Below, in pieces: positions 11,280 to 23,795 of a stretch of DNA of 64,000 nt (its first letter is position 1; each line of letters starts with the position of its first letter). The DNA is from Varroa destructor (taxonomy: Eukaryota > Arthropoda > Arachnida > Mesostigmata > Varroidae). The position numbers were made by a program, and so were the translations under genes. Location: NCBI RefSeq assembly GCF_002443255.2, contig NW_019211454.1, positions 29,093,565-29,157,564 of the forward strand. The letters run 5' to 3'. A model generated the notes under the pieces. It saw only the letters and a program-made list of their open reading frames with translations, did no database searches and was not told where the DNA came from.

Positions 11280-13171
11280 TCCAAATAGTTGGTTGCCATG
11301 TGTTCCCATCAGCAGTAACATCGAAGATTGAACTCCACTCAATTAGGGGCATCGTCAAGCTGTTACGAACCCAGCAGGGTGCTCGGTCCCGCAACTCAAC
11401 AGTGAGTGCAAAAGTACAAATCACATCGACACGGACAAACTCTCACAGGTCGAAATACATCCTAGTGCATCCCAAAGCTCTCATGAAAGGCCCACACCGC
11501 CTCGTATCGTACCTTCAATGAGCGTTGTATCCCGCATACGCGTTCCATAGAAAGATCAAGAATATAGACAGGTTTTCAACGAACAGATGCACGGACATAC
11601 GGAAAGCAGTTTACTCAGACCACGACCATCATGTAGTTTTCTTGTTGGCAGGGGGTAAACGAGGGTCTAAGCGTTCAGCAAGGAAGAAAGATGAAAATGT
11701 TGTTGAAAGGAAACTCTCAGCTATGCGCTCTTACAGGTACCCTGAATCGGACGAGTAGTACCGGACAGACAAACGAACGAGAAAAAATAAAAGCCGAGCA
11801 AAAAGAGAGCGGCAAAACAAATTCTGGGAGGTAAGAAAAGGAGAGCAAAAGACTAGGAGTACCTCCCACCAGCACAGCAGGGGCTGCAGTAGCGGCTGGT
11901 CGGTTCCTCGTGGTCGCAGTCGACTGGCAAGGCTGGGTGTCGCTGCTGGCAGGCTTCGGACGCTTCCGCGTTCGGCTTTGCCAGCGCAGAACATTGCGCA
12001 GGCGGTTTGTCTGCTCTTATGAACAAAGGCCCAACACATACGAACGCAAACCCATGTGCGACGCGGCTAACTGCCTCGTCGGCCAGCGATAGATAGGAGC
12101 CACTGCAGTCGCTGCGGCTGGCCCCGCTTGGCCTGGCCATGTCTTGCTTCAGCCCGATTCAAGTTGCGACAATGCGAATCATCCGCCCGAGGCTGCGCTA
12201 GTTGTAGGTATTCGTCTACAAGACAGCCCCGAAACGGCCCTTTGCGTGATCCCTAGCCATTTAGTAGCTTGTGCATTTATACAAACGCACATACCGCACA
12301 CGTATAGGGGAGCATAGGGCAGAGAACCAAGTGAACGTGCGGACAGACGGATAGACAGACACACACCTACATACATAGAGATATACACACAGCGACGAGC
12401 TTACGTACCCAAAGGCCCCTACAACCACGAATAGGTACAGTCGCACATCCAGCATCTGGAGAACAGAAAGAATACAACATTAGTAATCGTAGTGGTAACG
12501 TTAGGCACGGAAACCCGGTGGCCTAGGCTGGCTCGTTGAGTGAAGTAACAAATGGCGATCGCGGGACGAGCACCACCTGCAGAGGATGCTCGGGCACAGG
12601 ACCAGAAAGTCCTGCTACGGTTGAAGTTTCCCTAGCCTTTCGCTGTTCTGGGGAAGATGGCTATACATGAATACTTCGACATTATAAGGGTTAGGCTTGA
12701 GGACGTCATGAGGCTTTGATGGAGATTGAAAACATTCCTTAACATTGGGCTTCTCCTAAATTGTTTGCGGTGTAATAACTTTTATTGAATTAACATCGAG
12801 TGAATCTCTCACACGGACCATTGCTTTTAGTGGTTGTATCGATACTGGGAGGGGGCATATGTCTCGGTTGCACTATTCGTAACACGAAGTCCGAACCGCC
12901 ATTGCAGCAGCCACTGCTTATTTGCGTTAAGCATGCGCCACAGTCTCATCTGAAGCAAGGTTATAAATACACAGTACCGTCTGTAGCTTGCATCTGATTA
13001 CCATAACCTTTAAGCTATCTTTCATTGTCCGTCACGATCTCATTCATCATAGGCTAATATAGCTCTAAAGTGAAGTATTTTATAGTGAAGAACGTTCAAC
13101 GATGATAAGATGAACCATTGAATAGTCCGCGATGTTTTGTTAGATCTCGTTCGGTGAGACTATGATGTTAT

Positions 13172-13191
13172 TGCTGCTGCTGCTGCTGCTG
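13172..13191 (+). repeat. (TGC)n microsatellite
   Basis: Six to seven TGC/CTG units in an AT-rich context, not within a believable reading frame. Confidence 0.95.
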
Positions 13192-15798
13192 ATGGTTTTT
13201 AACTTTATTTTATCGAAACTTAACTTTGTACTTATCATTTTAGGTTGATCACAGTCATTTCTAGGATGTCACTCGGCTACTAAACAAATGCTCCTTCATC
13301 GCCACACAGGTTAAGGGTTCAGGAGCTTTAAACAAGCCATTACGCTAGGGATTTTTTTGTTTCGAACTTGTGAAGGCTGTTTATGTATATGTATCGTAAC
13401 TAATTATATTCCTCTAATATTATTATTCGTCCTGAACATAATAATCTACATCCAAATAATGTAACAAAATAGTTTGTGCTTAACAACACAAATTCAAATT
13501 AAGACTATAAGCTAGGGTGCACAGCGAACTAAAAGTATTGCGGCTCCACGATATACCCAAGGAACGTATTTCATTAAGAGCTGTGTACTGTAAAATGCCT
13601 GCAGGTTCGTGTTGTTCGATAGCTCAATTATGAACATTTTGTCAGTTTCTGCGGTGACTATCGACGGTCGGTGATAAAACACGTAAGGTTTCCAGTGTAG
13701 TCCGGTGCGAGACCTAAAACCGGAATCTGCAGAACTCGATTCTCGATGCCCAGGGCACCTAGGCAAAGGCGATGCCGTCAATTGTCCTTCACTAACTTTA
13801 TCTCACTTCGAAATTCTGATGCTGTTAATGTTTGCCTATTAAATATCAGTATGCTTTTATCTCTCTAATTTAACTTTTACCATATCTAGGGTTCGTTGTA
13901 TTAAGCCACACAGATACTTAACGATTAGAGTTAATAAATAGGTTTTCGTTCGAATAAAAAAATAAAATACATACTAACAACGAATTGCCTATTGCCGACG
14001 CCGTTGCTGGCAGCGTCAAATTAATAGATATCATCCAATAGTGACCATATACTATTAGTGATTATTGTTACCGTTCTGGTTAGCCTAAGCGAGGCCCTTG
14101 GAAGCAGTGACTCGACCGTTTACGCAGACGCACTTTCACAAATGAGCCTACCTGGTAGTTGGAGCGACTAAAGATTATGTATCCTGCGTTCTTTTCGTTT
14201 TTCAGCTCATTAGAGGAAAAACTGTAATGTTTATTAGCAAGAATTGAACTCGTCAGTGAAGACTGGAAGCGTATCTGATTCAGCTACTAACTTCTACTCA
14301 AAAGTTAGCCTTGGCTCATATGAGTCCTTGCGAATTCCAGCCGGAAAGTCTGCAACCCGAGATTTCCACTATTCCTCCTATTGTGGAATAGAAATGCTAA
14401 CACGTATGGAAAATTTGCAAGCATAGAAGCTGGCTGTAAGTTCTCGCCTTTAAAAGCGTAAACCGGTCGCACTCTATTGTGGCCATTTGAAGATGCTTCT
14501 GGCAACAGAGCCTTCAACGAGGTCTCCGACTCCTGATATGTCATCCTCCTTGCTCTTTTACGTTTGACTTCGCAGCAGCTTCGAAATGAATATACTTCAT
14601 TTGATACTGTTTAGATCAACATACGTTCCATCTAACCTCAGTTGTAATTTCTTAGATTTATAACTAATCTATGGGTTTTAGTCCTGTATGGTCGTCTGTT
14701 TCGGTGTTGATTACGTTTCTCATTTCAGTGAATCAATTAATACAAAAACCCTTAAGGAGTTCTGAGGCAGTGTGGTCGAATGCTTCGGAAGTGTGGCTAA
14801 GACATCGTGCGCGTGCCTCTGAAGGCTTTCCGACAAACCTTTTCGCCATGTCATAGCCGACTGTACAATTCGCCTGTAACACGAAGCAATATGATTCACA
14901 ATAAAGGCCTTTATGAAAATATAGTATGTGTTTGCACCCTCTTCGCTGCACCGGCATCATTATCCCTGGAGCGTAAAACGCGTACGGGTCTTAGAAATTT
15001 TACAGGTAGGAAAGGGTGGGGGAGTATATTTGCTTAAGCCTAAATCCTATTTTGATTGACAGATCTGTTTTGTGCTCAACAAGTTTTCATTATTAGACAT
15101 CTGCTTCATTTTTCGTTTGTCATCACTAGACGTTATGGCCACATCTCTGCATCGAGGCTGTTTAAAACAAAACTATGAAAAGCTTCCCAGAAATCACACG
15201 CATGTACTATCTAGATTTTTTTTTATTACGTGAAGGCGGGCCAGAAGCGTAGCAAGGTACGGCGATAACTACGAAAGCTACTTATGCTGTTTGTGTCAAT
15301 GTAATAAACCGTACAGGCACCAGTCGACATTGTTGTTTAGAGTGAAACCGAAGCTGTTCAGTAGCAGCATTTGACTTACCTGACCCTCTGCATTGTCCTG
15401 TAGTAGCTATGCAGAGTTTTGCGATTTTTTGGACATGGTATCATGGTTCAGCAAAAAGAAACGGTACGGAACGTCGGAGTAATCGTACTGACTTTTTAAA
15501 AGTGACATCAAATGTCAGGAGGACTGAGGCAATCCCTAAGTAGGTTTCTATCGACACGAACGATAAATGCACGAGCTACTTAACTGCGGCTACGTCGAAA
15601 GCCGATTAGACATTTCGAAGTTTTTTCTTCTTATCTTAAATGTTCCGAGTAATATAATTCGAAGAAGATTCACAGATGTTCATTAGTATTTATACAATAT
15701 TCTAAACTATCAATATCTGTCTCTTTCAAGTTAGCAGTTCACGTATCCTCTCTCAACCGCGCTCCATGTACGCTACGTCCACAGAGGTAGGTCCACAG

Positions 15799-15844
15799 AT
15801 TTTTCTATGCATGCATGCACGCACGCATGCATGCATAGAAAAAT
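15799..15844. repeat. Perfect hairpin, 20-bp arms, 6-nt loop
   Basis: Arms 15799-15818 and 15825-15844 are exact reverse complements around the loop ACGCAC. The inner part is a GCAT tetranucleotide run, which is self-complementary by nature. The outer 8 bases of each arm (ATTTTTCT / AGAAAAAT) lie outside the repeat and still pair. It could extrude as a cruciform or fold as RNA. No terminal repeats or target-site duplication are obvious around it. Confidence 0.9.
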
Positions 15845-17400
15845 GATCAAAGTAATGTCTTAAATGTACGATTTCTGAAATTTTGCTCGGCAGAAACGTA
15901 TTAAATGTATTGCAAAGGTATCTTAAAGAGGATATCGTGTTCAAGTATATTGGTTTCGTCACAAAGTATCGTACCTCTAATCCTCTACGAAAATGGCCTG
16001 TGAATGCACAGCAACTAACTTAAATCCATTCCTAGTCCCCGTTCTGGGCAAGGTTAGCGTATGGGGACCCAGTTTAGACAACGATTTCGATAATGCGATC
16101 TCACCGACGCAATGGCACCAAGAGTAGAATTGTATCTTATACTAGGAGCGATCGTATCGTATCGTAGACTCTAAATAGCTCGTTGTCCTGTTATTACCTT
16201 GTTGTAGTTTGTGCAGGCTCGGACGCTCAAGCGGTCGACCCGATAGATTAAATGCGTGCTGCAGTACCCGTCACTCTTGTGTTGACGAGGGCGGCCATCA
16301 GAAAGGATTGAAGTACCACTTACAAATAACGTGATAATTCATACTGGCACAGCCTCTGCAACTGTCGTTCGATCGGCGGTCGTATTCGCGCATATACAAC
16401 AATGGGTTATTTTGATTCAATACGATCGTGTTCATGAAGGTGATTCACTTGGGCAAACTGGGGCAGTAACGTCCTCTGGACAAAATAGCTTGTGTTAATT
16501 GACTGCCAACGCGTCCAGGAAAACTGGAAAGTTTTGGACAACGCTGTATTGTCGGTCTTGTGTGAGCTTGTATCTATATGAGTCGGGCCGAAGTAGATAG
16601 TATGAGCACTGCGGTCACTTTTTTTTGTTCGGGTGACCATTATTTGACTGTTAGTAAATTTCGGCAAACGATGACGACCTGCAATGTAAATGGGATTGTG
16701 CGATCTGTCTGAACCAGCCTAGAAAATGAATTAAGACCAGTGCAATATCCGTTAACATACTTAGCCCTTGAGACGAAATGTATAGAAAATCGAACATAAC
16801 GAACAGAAGTTGTGTGTACTTAATTTGTAATTCTCGTCTAAACATTTGCTTGTGGTCGAAACTCACGTTCTCTCTCCCTTGAAAAACAGTCTTGCGTTTA
16901 TCTCGTAACGTTTACATCATCGTAGGCGTGGCCCCTCAGATAAATTTATGTGGCTTGCGGATTTGTAAGTGATTCACGCGCTGGGTTATGTATTAGTCAG
17001 CTGCCGGACAACTTGAGTTTTACTAAAATGGCCCGCTAAAAGTAATGGGTTGGAATCGAAAATTCATTTCTAGCTAATCCATGCCTAACTTCGTAGTAAC
17101 TTACATCTATGAACTGCATGTCGCATTTTACTGAGCACTTGGCTGGTTGACATATGTTGTGGTAATCAGTATAGATAAACTAGTTAATTCTTAGAATAGA
17201 CCGGGCCGCCTCGTTTAACTCGAACGATGACAAGCAGGGCGCCAAGCTAGTACAGTCTATGCATACCGAAGTAATCTATTATAGAAAAAAAAACTAGCAG
17301 AGTGTAGACACGTCATTGCTGAGAACCACTACTTGCTCGTCTCGCAGGGCTTCAACTATTGAATCCTCTGCTTCAATGAAACTCGATAAAACGACCGCCC

Positions 17401-17484
17401 CCAGAGCGTCCAAGTGAAGATAAATTCAACTAGCCATCCTTATTTTAATTCGCCCAGCGATCGCGGCCCGGTCCTTCTGTGCAG
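17401..17484 (+). other. Possible intron 3' end
   Basis: The sequence before 17485 ends in a pyrimidine-rich tract followed by AG (CGGTCCTTCTGTGCAG), a good splice acceptor shape. It only matters if the exon candidate at 17485-17602 is real. Confidence 0.25.
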
Positions 17485-17602
17485 GTACTTGAATGAAACG
17501 GTTGTAATTAGAGATGCTATTGAATCTATGAATACGACCGAAGAGCCAGAGCTGTCTAGCCTGAATCCTGTTTGCTCGAGATACACAGTCAAAAATGAAT
17601 AA
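17485..17602 (+). CDS. Candidate terminal coding exon, unknown protein
   Basis: An open frame follows directly after a good acceptor and encodes about 38 residues ending in TAA at 17602. The peptide starts YLNETVVIRDAIESM and ends CSRYTVKNE; it is acidic and hydrophilic, with no domain I recognise. An AATAAA at 17693-17698, 91 nt after the stop, would suit a last exon. If the acceptor is used, the first base completes a codon begun in an upstream exon, and no such partner exon is identified. A frame of similar length is open on the other strand, so chance is a serious alternative. Confidence 0.22.
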
Positions 17603-17692
17603 CTGTTGTTTGTAAAATATTCATGCATACGATAAAGAAGAGAAGGCATTTATAGGTTGAGGGTACAATATTGTCTGGCAGAAGGGAAAAAT

Positions 17693-17698
17693 AATAAA
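17693..17698 (+). promoter_or_regulatory. Poly(A) signal AATAAA after candidate exon
   Basis: Canonical hexamer 91 nt beyond the candidate stop codon at 17602. The hexamer is common in AT-rich DNA, so its value is only supportive. Confidence 0.2.
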
Positions 17699-17699
17699 A

Positions 17700-20600
17700 A
17701 GCTTTACATAGAGGAAAAAAAAAAGATATAGGCTGACAGTTGAGGAATGTAGGTTCTATTTTCTGTAACGTCTGTTTCAACAATAAGTCTACTTGTAGCG
17801 ATCCTTTCAGTTACAACGATTTCTTCTTCGTTAAATATATATATATTTTCCCGCGTTCTTCCTAAATTTAAATAAGTATAATGAAATGTAATGGTACTAA
17901 ATTGGCCCTAGATCAGCCGTTGAGGATATAGGGTTTTTAGGGCATATTTTAAAAGTGAGTGTATATATTCTACGATCTCTTAAAGCTGTACAAGTTTAAT
18001 GAAATGTGTATATTACAAGGCTGTACTTAATGATACTTCGATCCTTCTTTCGTCTTATGCAATCCACTGACCGTTGGCAAGCTCCTTCAAAAGCATTGGA
18101 TAATATCAGTATAAGATTTAAGTTGGGCAACTTAAGCGCCAAAACATGTGTTTACTTCGGCAGTGCTTGTTTCGCAGAGTTTTCTTATCTGTGTTGCCGT
18201 ATGCGACGCTCTGAACCGCGTCATTGTCATCACGGCCAAATATCAGCATGGACAATACAAAAACAAAACAATTGCCTAGCATAAGTACCCGTTACTTACC
18301 TAATTTTGAAACGTATCAATATCTTGATAATCCTGGCCGTGGCTACCAGGATAGAGCGGCATATGAATCGAAATCAATGACATAAACACTGACACCCATA
18401 TATCAAGAGACAGCTAGGCAGATTTCCACGTTTGGATACAAATTTCTTTTCGCCCGTTTATGCATCTTGTTAGAGCAGGTCTATAAACAGTCGATGGTAT
18501 GACACGCGAATCCGAAAGTGGACGATAGGTTGTTCAGTGATTCTATGCGGTAGGAGGGGCTGAGGCAAAAAAGGCTGTTCGCAAAAAGGACAACAAATCA
18601 TTACGCCAACCAATCGTGTCAAGAATTTACATTGGATAAACAAAGACACAAACGAAAGGCAGAAGAACAGATTTGTTAGTACTTAACCGTTTTGGTAGCG
18701 CCAGTACCACGAATGCATATAGGCCATCCCTGTTTGCATGTTTGTTACGTATGTGTTTTTCGTTATTTTGACAACGTTTATCCGCAACAGGCGTTACAAT
18801 ATAATGGATTGATTTCTTCGTTACGACTAACAGAATAAAAATGTAAGTAACCAGTATTAAACTGGAATTGTCTCAGCGTTTACTGTAAGTGACGTTTTTT
18901 ATATAGAAAAATTTTTTACTTTTTTGTATTTATGCTGCCTTTAAAAAATTAACATATTGATCGATCACTACATCGCTAGTTGGCTCAAGTACTTGGATCA
19001 CCTCTAATGAATACAAGAAGGTATAAATGCGGGCTTATATTATTTAAAGCTTTGAATCATTGTCTTTGCCTTGGATTGGCAAGCTGTTTGTTTTCTAGCT
19101 GCACGGAATATTTACATTACTTCAACAGATACATCATAAACAAATGGTACGGTTAAGCAATGAGTATATCTTAATATTAATAATTTCAATCAATTATTAT
19201 CGGTTATTGTTGTCAATAATAGATTTAAGCTCTAAGCGTTTCTTTGATGAGCTTTGACCCTTGACACGGTAAAAGCCAACCTTAACCTTTCATTTTTCAT
19301 CAAAGAGAAATGCTGATAATTGTCCTGTTTGCGTTGTAGTGAGTTTAATATCGGCCGAAATAGCATTCTCAGCTAGCTAGCTTTGATTCGTTCGGATTGA
19401 GCAGTTCATTGTATCCCCAGCGTTTTTTCTTTTTGTTTTTTTCCGCCGTACCTAAAACCGCTGAGATAAAAACAAAATCAGTAATCTCCAATTCGCGCAC
19501 CCCCTAATTCGAGCAACGGCTACGAACTACTACGAACAACAGAACAGCGTACTCCCTGAGGTAACCAGTTCTCGTTTACAGCTTTTATCTAACTTACAAC
19601 GCAGATACCAGTCAAAAAGTGTATAACCATTTTTTCTGTCTCTCAGTTGGCATTGTGCTTGATTATTTATCAGTGTTTTACTTTTGAATTATACTTCTGT
19701 AAAATATCCCTAAAGCCACAGTATATATATACGGTATTGTTTGCAAATAATTTCCATTGGCAGTTAAAACATTTGCTGCATAGCGAGTTGACTTAACTTA
19801 CATGTTTGGGCAACAACTGAAGCCTATTCAATTTACCGCTTCATTTTCTACATGCCAGATTTTCTCAGAGGTTTTTCTTACTCAAACGAGGTATTCTATA
19901 ACTCTAACATTTTCTCTGTTCCTGCAATTTGTTAACTGATTCATTAACAAAAGAATTTAAAATAGCTGTTGACAGTGGCCTTTGGCATACTTCGTGTTCG
20001 AATAGTTGAAAGAAATAATTTTATGAAGAGAAAATCGCGCATATGTAAAAGCCGTTTTTTACTAGCATTTTCCTTGATTTACAACAATAAATTACTTTAT
20101 TGTGTATTCGGCGTCGCTCTCTAGCAGGTCTGGCGTTAAAAGCCTCACCTAACAAACTTTTCAGACCTCCTACAATGTCAATTGTGTACGATTATTAATT
20201 TTAATCGCCGGTGTTCAAAAGACGTGATGGTAACGCGGAAGCTAGGTCTAAAGAATATAATGAAACTGTAATATAACCTTTCTTCTAAGCTTTATTAAGG
20301 TGGCTTTCACAGTATTCATGACGTATATCGTGGCACTGGTTTTGCCTCATCTAGCAGGTTTTTTTTCTATTGGATAGCCTCGTTCGTTTGACGCAATCGA
20401 CCCATGTTGAAGTTCCGTTTTGCTCTTCTCAAGCGTTTCTTAGTATAAAAGCTTTTCCAGCCTTGCCAAAAGGTGCATCGTGTTCCCGTTGGTGTAATTC
20501 GGGATTTTGATGTACCTCCTCTCGGACCTATCCATTGTTTCATGATTCATTGCTCACGATATAAACACGCCACTTTTCGTCATTCGTAACGATCCACTGT

Positions 20601-21940
20601 GGACATTTGCCATTGTGTCGTGCGAGATGCTAATGTAATAACGAGCTACATTTTATTGTCCACTTCTGCACAAATTTACTGGCACGGTTAGACTTCGAAA
20701 TTTCGATAAATTGTAGACAATATAATCTACTTTCCGTAGCTCATCATTTTTAACCATGTAGCAAGTCGTTTGGTATCTGGGGTTATCATTCCCTTTGAAT
20801 GGCCGACAGGGGGCGCAATATGCCTTCCAAGTCAGACATTTCATCTTTTAACTTCGAAAAGCCTTCAGAAGTCGTCTTTGCAGTTCGTCCTCATCTCGGG
20901 CCGGTTCAGCAATTTTTTCAAGAAATCACATAAAACAGATGTCGAAAATTTACTTTGTTTGCAACTTATTTGGAGGCTTAGCCTGAATCGGACGTAAACT
21001 CCATTCCACTGTACAATGAAATTACACCGTATATATCGAGGACGAAGAACGTTTTCGAATGATACATAGAAGCAAACATACAGTGATCAGATAAAATGGA
21101 AAAACGATGTAAACAGAAAACATTTGTTATCTATGGATCGACCTGATAATTTGAGCAAATTCGATAACTGCAATTATCACCGTACCTACATTTGTTGCGG
21201 ACCTAGCTCCCCACCAGGGTATATGACACTATATTCTACTAGGGCGATCGCAAATGATCTTACTTCTGAACTTGCTCTAGATGCTGCTAGATTGAGAGGA
21301 AACCACTTTACCTTTATAACGCTCTTTTTTTTGGTTTCTAAAAAACTGGTAAGTTTAGGCAATCTTGGCGAACACAGGCGGCGATCAATTTCATGTATTG
21401 AATATGCGGATCAGTCCCAACACAATTGGATAGTGTAAGCTTTGCGCTGTAATCTGGAGGCGGAACAATTCCCGTCCGAGGTATATCAGAGTTTTAAGGA
21501 TCGACAAAACTGTGTGAAGTCAAATGCTACTTTGCAATATGATTGCCTTGTTGTCTCTTGGCTTTCCAGAGACCCTATATTGCCAATTTTTAAAATCAAT
21601 TTTACATATTGAGTCTACTTAGAGTTGTAGTCTGCGTTCATCGCTTCAATGTCTTTCAAAAGCTCAAATGAGAATATTTTTTGAAAGCCCACCATATCCT
21701 TAAGCGTATAGGCGTGCAGGTTATTTTCTTCGTTGATATCGATTCTGTGAAAAAAACTCCTCTATTTTCTGCAGTGCGCCCCCCATTTTACCGTTCTGCG
21801 TCTGTTCATGCAGAAAGAGTGCCACTCAAACCAATTTAAAAGACGAATATTCTCCTAAGGCTAAAGAAACTCATGCGGACAACTCAGGACAGGGTGGCCA
21901 CTAACTCCTAGCTGTACAAAAAGTACTTTTGAGATGATTG
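17700..21940. other. AT-rich non-coding stretch
   Basis: No coding sequence is recognised. A short AT repeat lies at 17835-17846. An (AGCT)3 palindrome lies near 19372-19384. A 14-bp sequence resembling a CTCF core (CCGACAGGGGGCGC) lies near 20802-20815. Open frames near 18.0, 20.7 and 21.1 kb are short and featureless. Confidence 0.6.
17835..17846 (+). repeat. Short (AT)n run
   Basis: Six AT units. Confidence 0.85.
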
Positions 21941-21941
21941 C

Positions 21942-22020
21942 ACAGATTGGTAGATCATTGTCATTTATAGACTCGGTGTGGTCCTTCAGTGACTGACCTC
22001 TGGTTCGAATCTATTTTTCG
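21942..22020 (+). mobile_element. Possible tRNA-derived SINE relic
   Basis: A B-box match (TGGTTCGAATC, near 22011-22021) has a loosely D-arm-like stretch 50-70 bases upstream (GATTGGTAGATCATTG). The arms do not pair well, and the upstream text aligns only weakly with the copies at 9.6, 24.0, 38.4 and 58.1 kb. Treat it as a relic at best. Confidence 0.25.
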
Positions 22021-22152
22021 GGTTTCGAAGCCCTAACATAGTTGCGCTGTGAGATTTTGATCTCGCCTAAAATTCTTATTGTTTCAACTGTGTGTTTTTG
22101 AGCGTGACAAACAGTACGAAAATGGTTTAATAACATCGAACATTTCAATTAA

Positions 22153-22434
22153 CTAGCTCAGTTGAAATGTAAACAATGTCACAAACGCAGAATAGATATG
22201 AAAATAAGCGTCTCCAATTATTAAGTAAAGGAATAAGTTAAATACGCAGAAAACCAAGTTTCCAAAATGATCTTTCAAGTACCCCATGCAAAATAATTTG
22301 TCATTTACTATGCGCAACACAACCACTGTAGCATCTCGCTGACTGCCGAACATCGACATCTTCAGCTTTTCCTGACGACCTCTCTTTGGCGAGGAAGACT
22401 CCACCCAAAGCGAGTCTTCCTCGGAATTACCAGC
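22153..22434 (-). CDS. Candidate coding exon on the minus strand, unknown protein
   Basis: Following an AG on the minus strand (before 22434), 93 codons stay open to a stop at 22153. The first half reads like real protein: it starts AGNSEEDSLWVESSS, continues PKRGRQEKLKMSMFGSQ and then DATVVVLRIVNDK, and its codon choice is balanced. The second half is hydrophobic (LVFCVFNLFLYLIIG). There is no ATG before the MSMFG position. The AG lacks a strong pyrimidine tract and no clear donor was found. A perfect 12-bp inverted repeat (22390-22423) lies inside the frame and forces part of the peptide pattern. Function unknown. Confidence 0.2.
   Translation of the reverse strand, partial: AGNSEEDSLWVESSSPKRGRQEKLKMSMFGSQRDATVVVLRIVNDKLFCMGYLKDHFGNLVFCVFNLFLYLIIGDAYFHIYSAFVTLFTFQLS
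22390..22423. repeat. Perfect hairpin, 12-bp arms, 10-nt loop
   Basis: CGAGGAAGACTC at 22390-22401 is exactly complementary to GAGTCTTCCTCG at 22412-22423, with a 10-base loop. The arms are not a simple repeat, so the pairing is not a by-product of low complexity. It could be a template-switch mutation scar or an RNA stem-loop. Confidence 0.9.
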
Positions 22435-22838
22435 CTAAGGCTCATTGACACGTCGTTGAGCTTCCAAATAGCAGTTAGACATTTCTGCTTTTATTGATAA
22501 ACGCGTCAGAATGAAAAGTCAGGCTTATATAGACCGTTGCTACCCTGATCCGCTATTACATTGCAATCATCACTAGGTAAATGCTGAAGTGTTGATGCAC
22601 TAACTGAAGCCTAGGTCGTGCAATCGGCCTTTTAGAACAAAATATTTTATTGGTAGTAACTTAACTCCAAGGACGACAACTAACCTTAAATTTCTTAGGG
22701 ATTCATTAGCGGACATATTAGTGGCTACTTCTATACAAATAACACTTTCCAACACAAAGAATACTGTTCGGAATTTGAGTGAAAATAAGCTATTATTTAA
22801 TCTTTTAACACTGGACGGATCCTTAAAAAATAACCTTC

Positions 22839-22856
22839 TTTTTTTTTTTTTTTTTT
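22839..22856 (+). repeat. T18 homopolymer
   Basis: Uninterrupted run of 18 T. Confidence 0.9.
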
Positions 22857-23795
22857 ATTAATTAAGGCCTTCATAAGGCAAACCGATGGTTTCTTAATAA
22901 GGTTTACACTTGAAGGGCTTGAAAAATGATCAAAATGGCTTAAACTATTCTTGATACAACTAGATTTTTGAGCTAGAAGTTAATATTTTTAAAAAAGAGA
23001 ATATGAATTGCCAATTTAGTCGTCCAGATAAATTTAAACGGTTAGTTTTATTAAGGCTTCGTATACGTTTTTAACATTTTAGCCGTTAGTCTTTGTATCT
23101 TTAGAACTTTTGGCCTACTATCAGCTCAAAGTTCAATTCCGCAAGAACTTTTCGTATGTAGCATTTGCCTATTTATTTAGTTTATGTTTACAATATTGTT
23201 TCACACACAGTGACTACTAAAAAGTTATTTGGGGATATTTCAAAACTGACTGGTTAGTCGTTTAGGTTCTTAATAGAAGCTGCAATTGCCGTGAATATCA
23301 AAAATATCACTTCCGCTACAAACCGGAAAAAACTCGTTAAAATATTTGTTTTTCTGTAGATACTGTCTTAAACACAAAGTATATATAATATCGTTGAATG
23401 TGTGTGCCCACCATGTTTATATTTCAGAGCATTTAAAAAAAACGATAGCTAAGGGTGAGTTTTAAACATTTATGTTTATTAGTTCGTAGCACCACCTAAC
23501 ATTAAATACCACTTGGCTAATAAAACCATGAGTTTTGATATCGATACATATTTTAGTACAATCTTCCTACTGAAAAAATGGTGTTTATTGTATCACGGAA
23601 ACCCCAAATGGAGTATTTATGTCCTAGCCAACTTTGACTGCTGTCAACGCCAAAACGCAGGATATTGAATAGTATTCTCTCTCTTGATAAACTTTCATAT
23701 TTCATTATTGAATAAAACGTAATAACAACGATGTTCAATACCAGTCTTGTGCGCACATAAGAGAAGCTTGACGCCACTTGAGGTTAAACTAGCCA

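Larger units (their letters stand above)
10501..12640. promoter_or_regulatory. GC-rich island, candidate promoter and 5' untranslated exon
   Basis: This is one of the strongest compositional islands: rich in CpG, with a CAG/CAA/GCA tract at 10767-10795, alternating purine-rich and pyrimidine-rich patches and a TC microsatellite at 11254-11279. On the + strand a good splice donor, GTG|GTAAGTTG, follows position 10912, so about 10.5-10.91 kb could be a 5' exon. The 173- and 167-codon minus-strand frames at 10.7-11.3 kb are low-complexity translations (RERERE, poly-A/V) and are not credible genes. The role is inferred. Confidence 0.3.
12641..17400. other. AT-rich non-coding stretch
   Basis: No coding sequence is recognised. 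The stretch holds a TGC microsatellite at 13172-13191, a perfect hairpin at 15799-15844, an ATCGT pentanucleotide triplication near 16151-16165 and scattered AATAAA sequences. A TATAAATA sequence lies near 12961, but no gene follows that I can support. Confidence 0.6.

Noticed and set aside
10718..11342. Overlapping minus-strand frames of 167 and 173 codons
   Set aside because: They translate simple repeats (RE repeats from the TC run, alanine/valine runs from triplets), overlap each other in different frames and show no domain.
15378..15490. Consensus donor CAG|GTAAGT on the minus strand with a protein-like stretch upstream
   Set aside because: An in-frame TAG separates the protein-like part from the donor, and no good acceptor lies upstream.
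15799..15844. microRNA precursor
   Set aside because: The arms plus a 6-nt loop are too short and largely simple repeat. A canonical precursor needs longer arms with a mature-length duplex.
18290..18395. Minus-strand stretch reading MPLYPGSHGQDYQDID before a donor-like GGTAAGT
   Set aside because: The frame reaches TAG exactly at the putative exon end, so the donor and the coding frame contradict each other.
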